Shown: one piece after another, positions 19,612-19,625 of the stretch
Layout of the letters: each line of letters starts with the position of its first letter
Numbering within the stretch: position 1 is the first letter of the stretch
Assembly: GCA_900617975.1 (NCBI GenBank)
Contig: UZAE01000685.1
Span: forward strand, 1-19,625
Source of the DNA: Rodentolepis nana
Lineage: Eukaryota > Platyhelminthes > Cestoda > Cyclophyllidea > Hymenolepididae
Direction of reading: 5' to 3'
DNA length: 19,625 bases
Made by a program: the position numbers and the translations under genes
Notes under the pieces: model-generated
Seen by the model: the letters and a program-made list of their open reading frames with translations, nothing else
Databases searched by the model: none
Told to the model about the DNA's origin: nothing

Positions 19612-19625
19612 CACTTAATCTCAGA

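Noticed and set aside
1..19625. tRNA, rRNA, snRNA or CRISPR loci
   Set aside because: No B-box-like sequence with a matching cloverleaf, no conserved snRNA core, and no regularly spaced repeats with unique spacers were seen on either strand.

Overview
The window looks like non-coding DNA from a eukaryote with an AT-rich genome (about 35% GC by eye). CpG is not strongly depleted by eye, which fits an invertebrate better than a vertebrate, but I cannot name the species. No bacterial gene layout, ribosome binding sites or operons are seen. No open frame is long: at about 35% GC I estimate roughly 30 stop-free runs of 60 codons or more by chance over six frames, and the window has no more than that. 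All coding calls below are therefore weak candidates, kept because splice or poly(A) signals or local composition support them a little.

The strongest structure is a pair of copies of one unit of about 310-320 bp near the two ends, in opposite orientation (261-568, minus; 19275-19594, plus; roughly 88% identical by eye). They are not the terminal inverted repeats of one 19-kb element, because each is flanked by its own, different target-site duplication: a 14-bp repeat with one mismatch on the left, and an exact 17-bp repeat on the right. Both copies begin and end at the same bases (GGGGTGTGCG at the 5' end, AAATAA at the 3' end), and both keep a small hairpin just before the 3' end. That is the expected pattern for a short non-autonomous retroposon (SINE-like) mobilised by a LINE reverse transcriptase. 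No tRNA-type A or B box is visible, and a conserved run of six T lies inside the unit, so the family would be an atypical SINE-like one.

The second clear structure is a repeat cluster at 16281-16664. It has two 40-bp units, then a nested array in which an 80-bp block occurs twice (77 of 80 bases identical) with four copies of a unit of about 36 bp carrying TGAGTCA-like sites.

Region by region: 1-240 may hold the 3' end of a plus-strand gene (open frame to 156, AATAAA at 187). 247-582 is the left retroposon with its duplications. 583-16280 is non-coding with a few short hairpins and weak exon-like islands (2100-2272, 2776-2885, 8673-8813, 8983-9097, 11568-11683). 16281-16680 is the repeat cluster. 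16681-19257 is non-coding with a CCAAT/ATTGG hairpin and a C-rich tract. 19258-19611 is the right retroposon with its duplications. No gene network or pathway can be read from the window.
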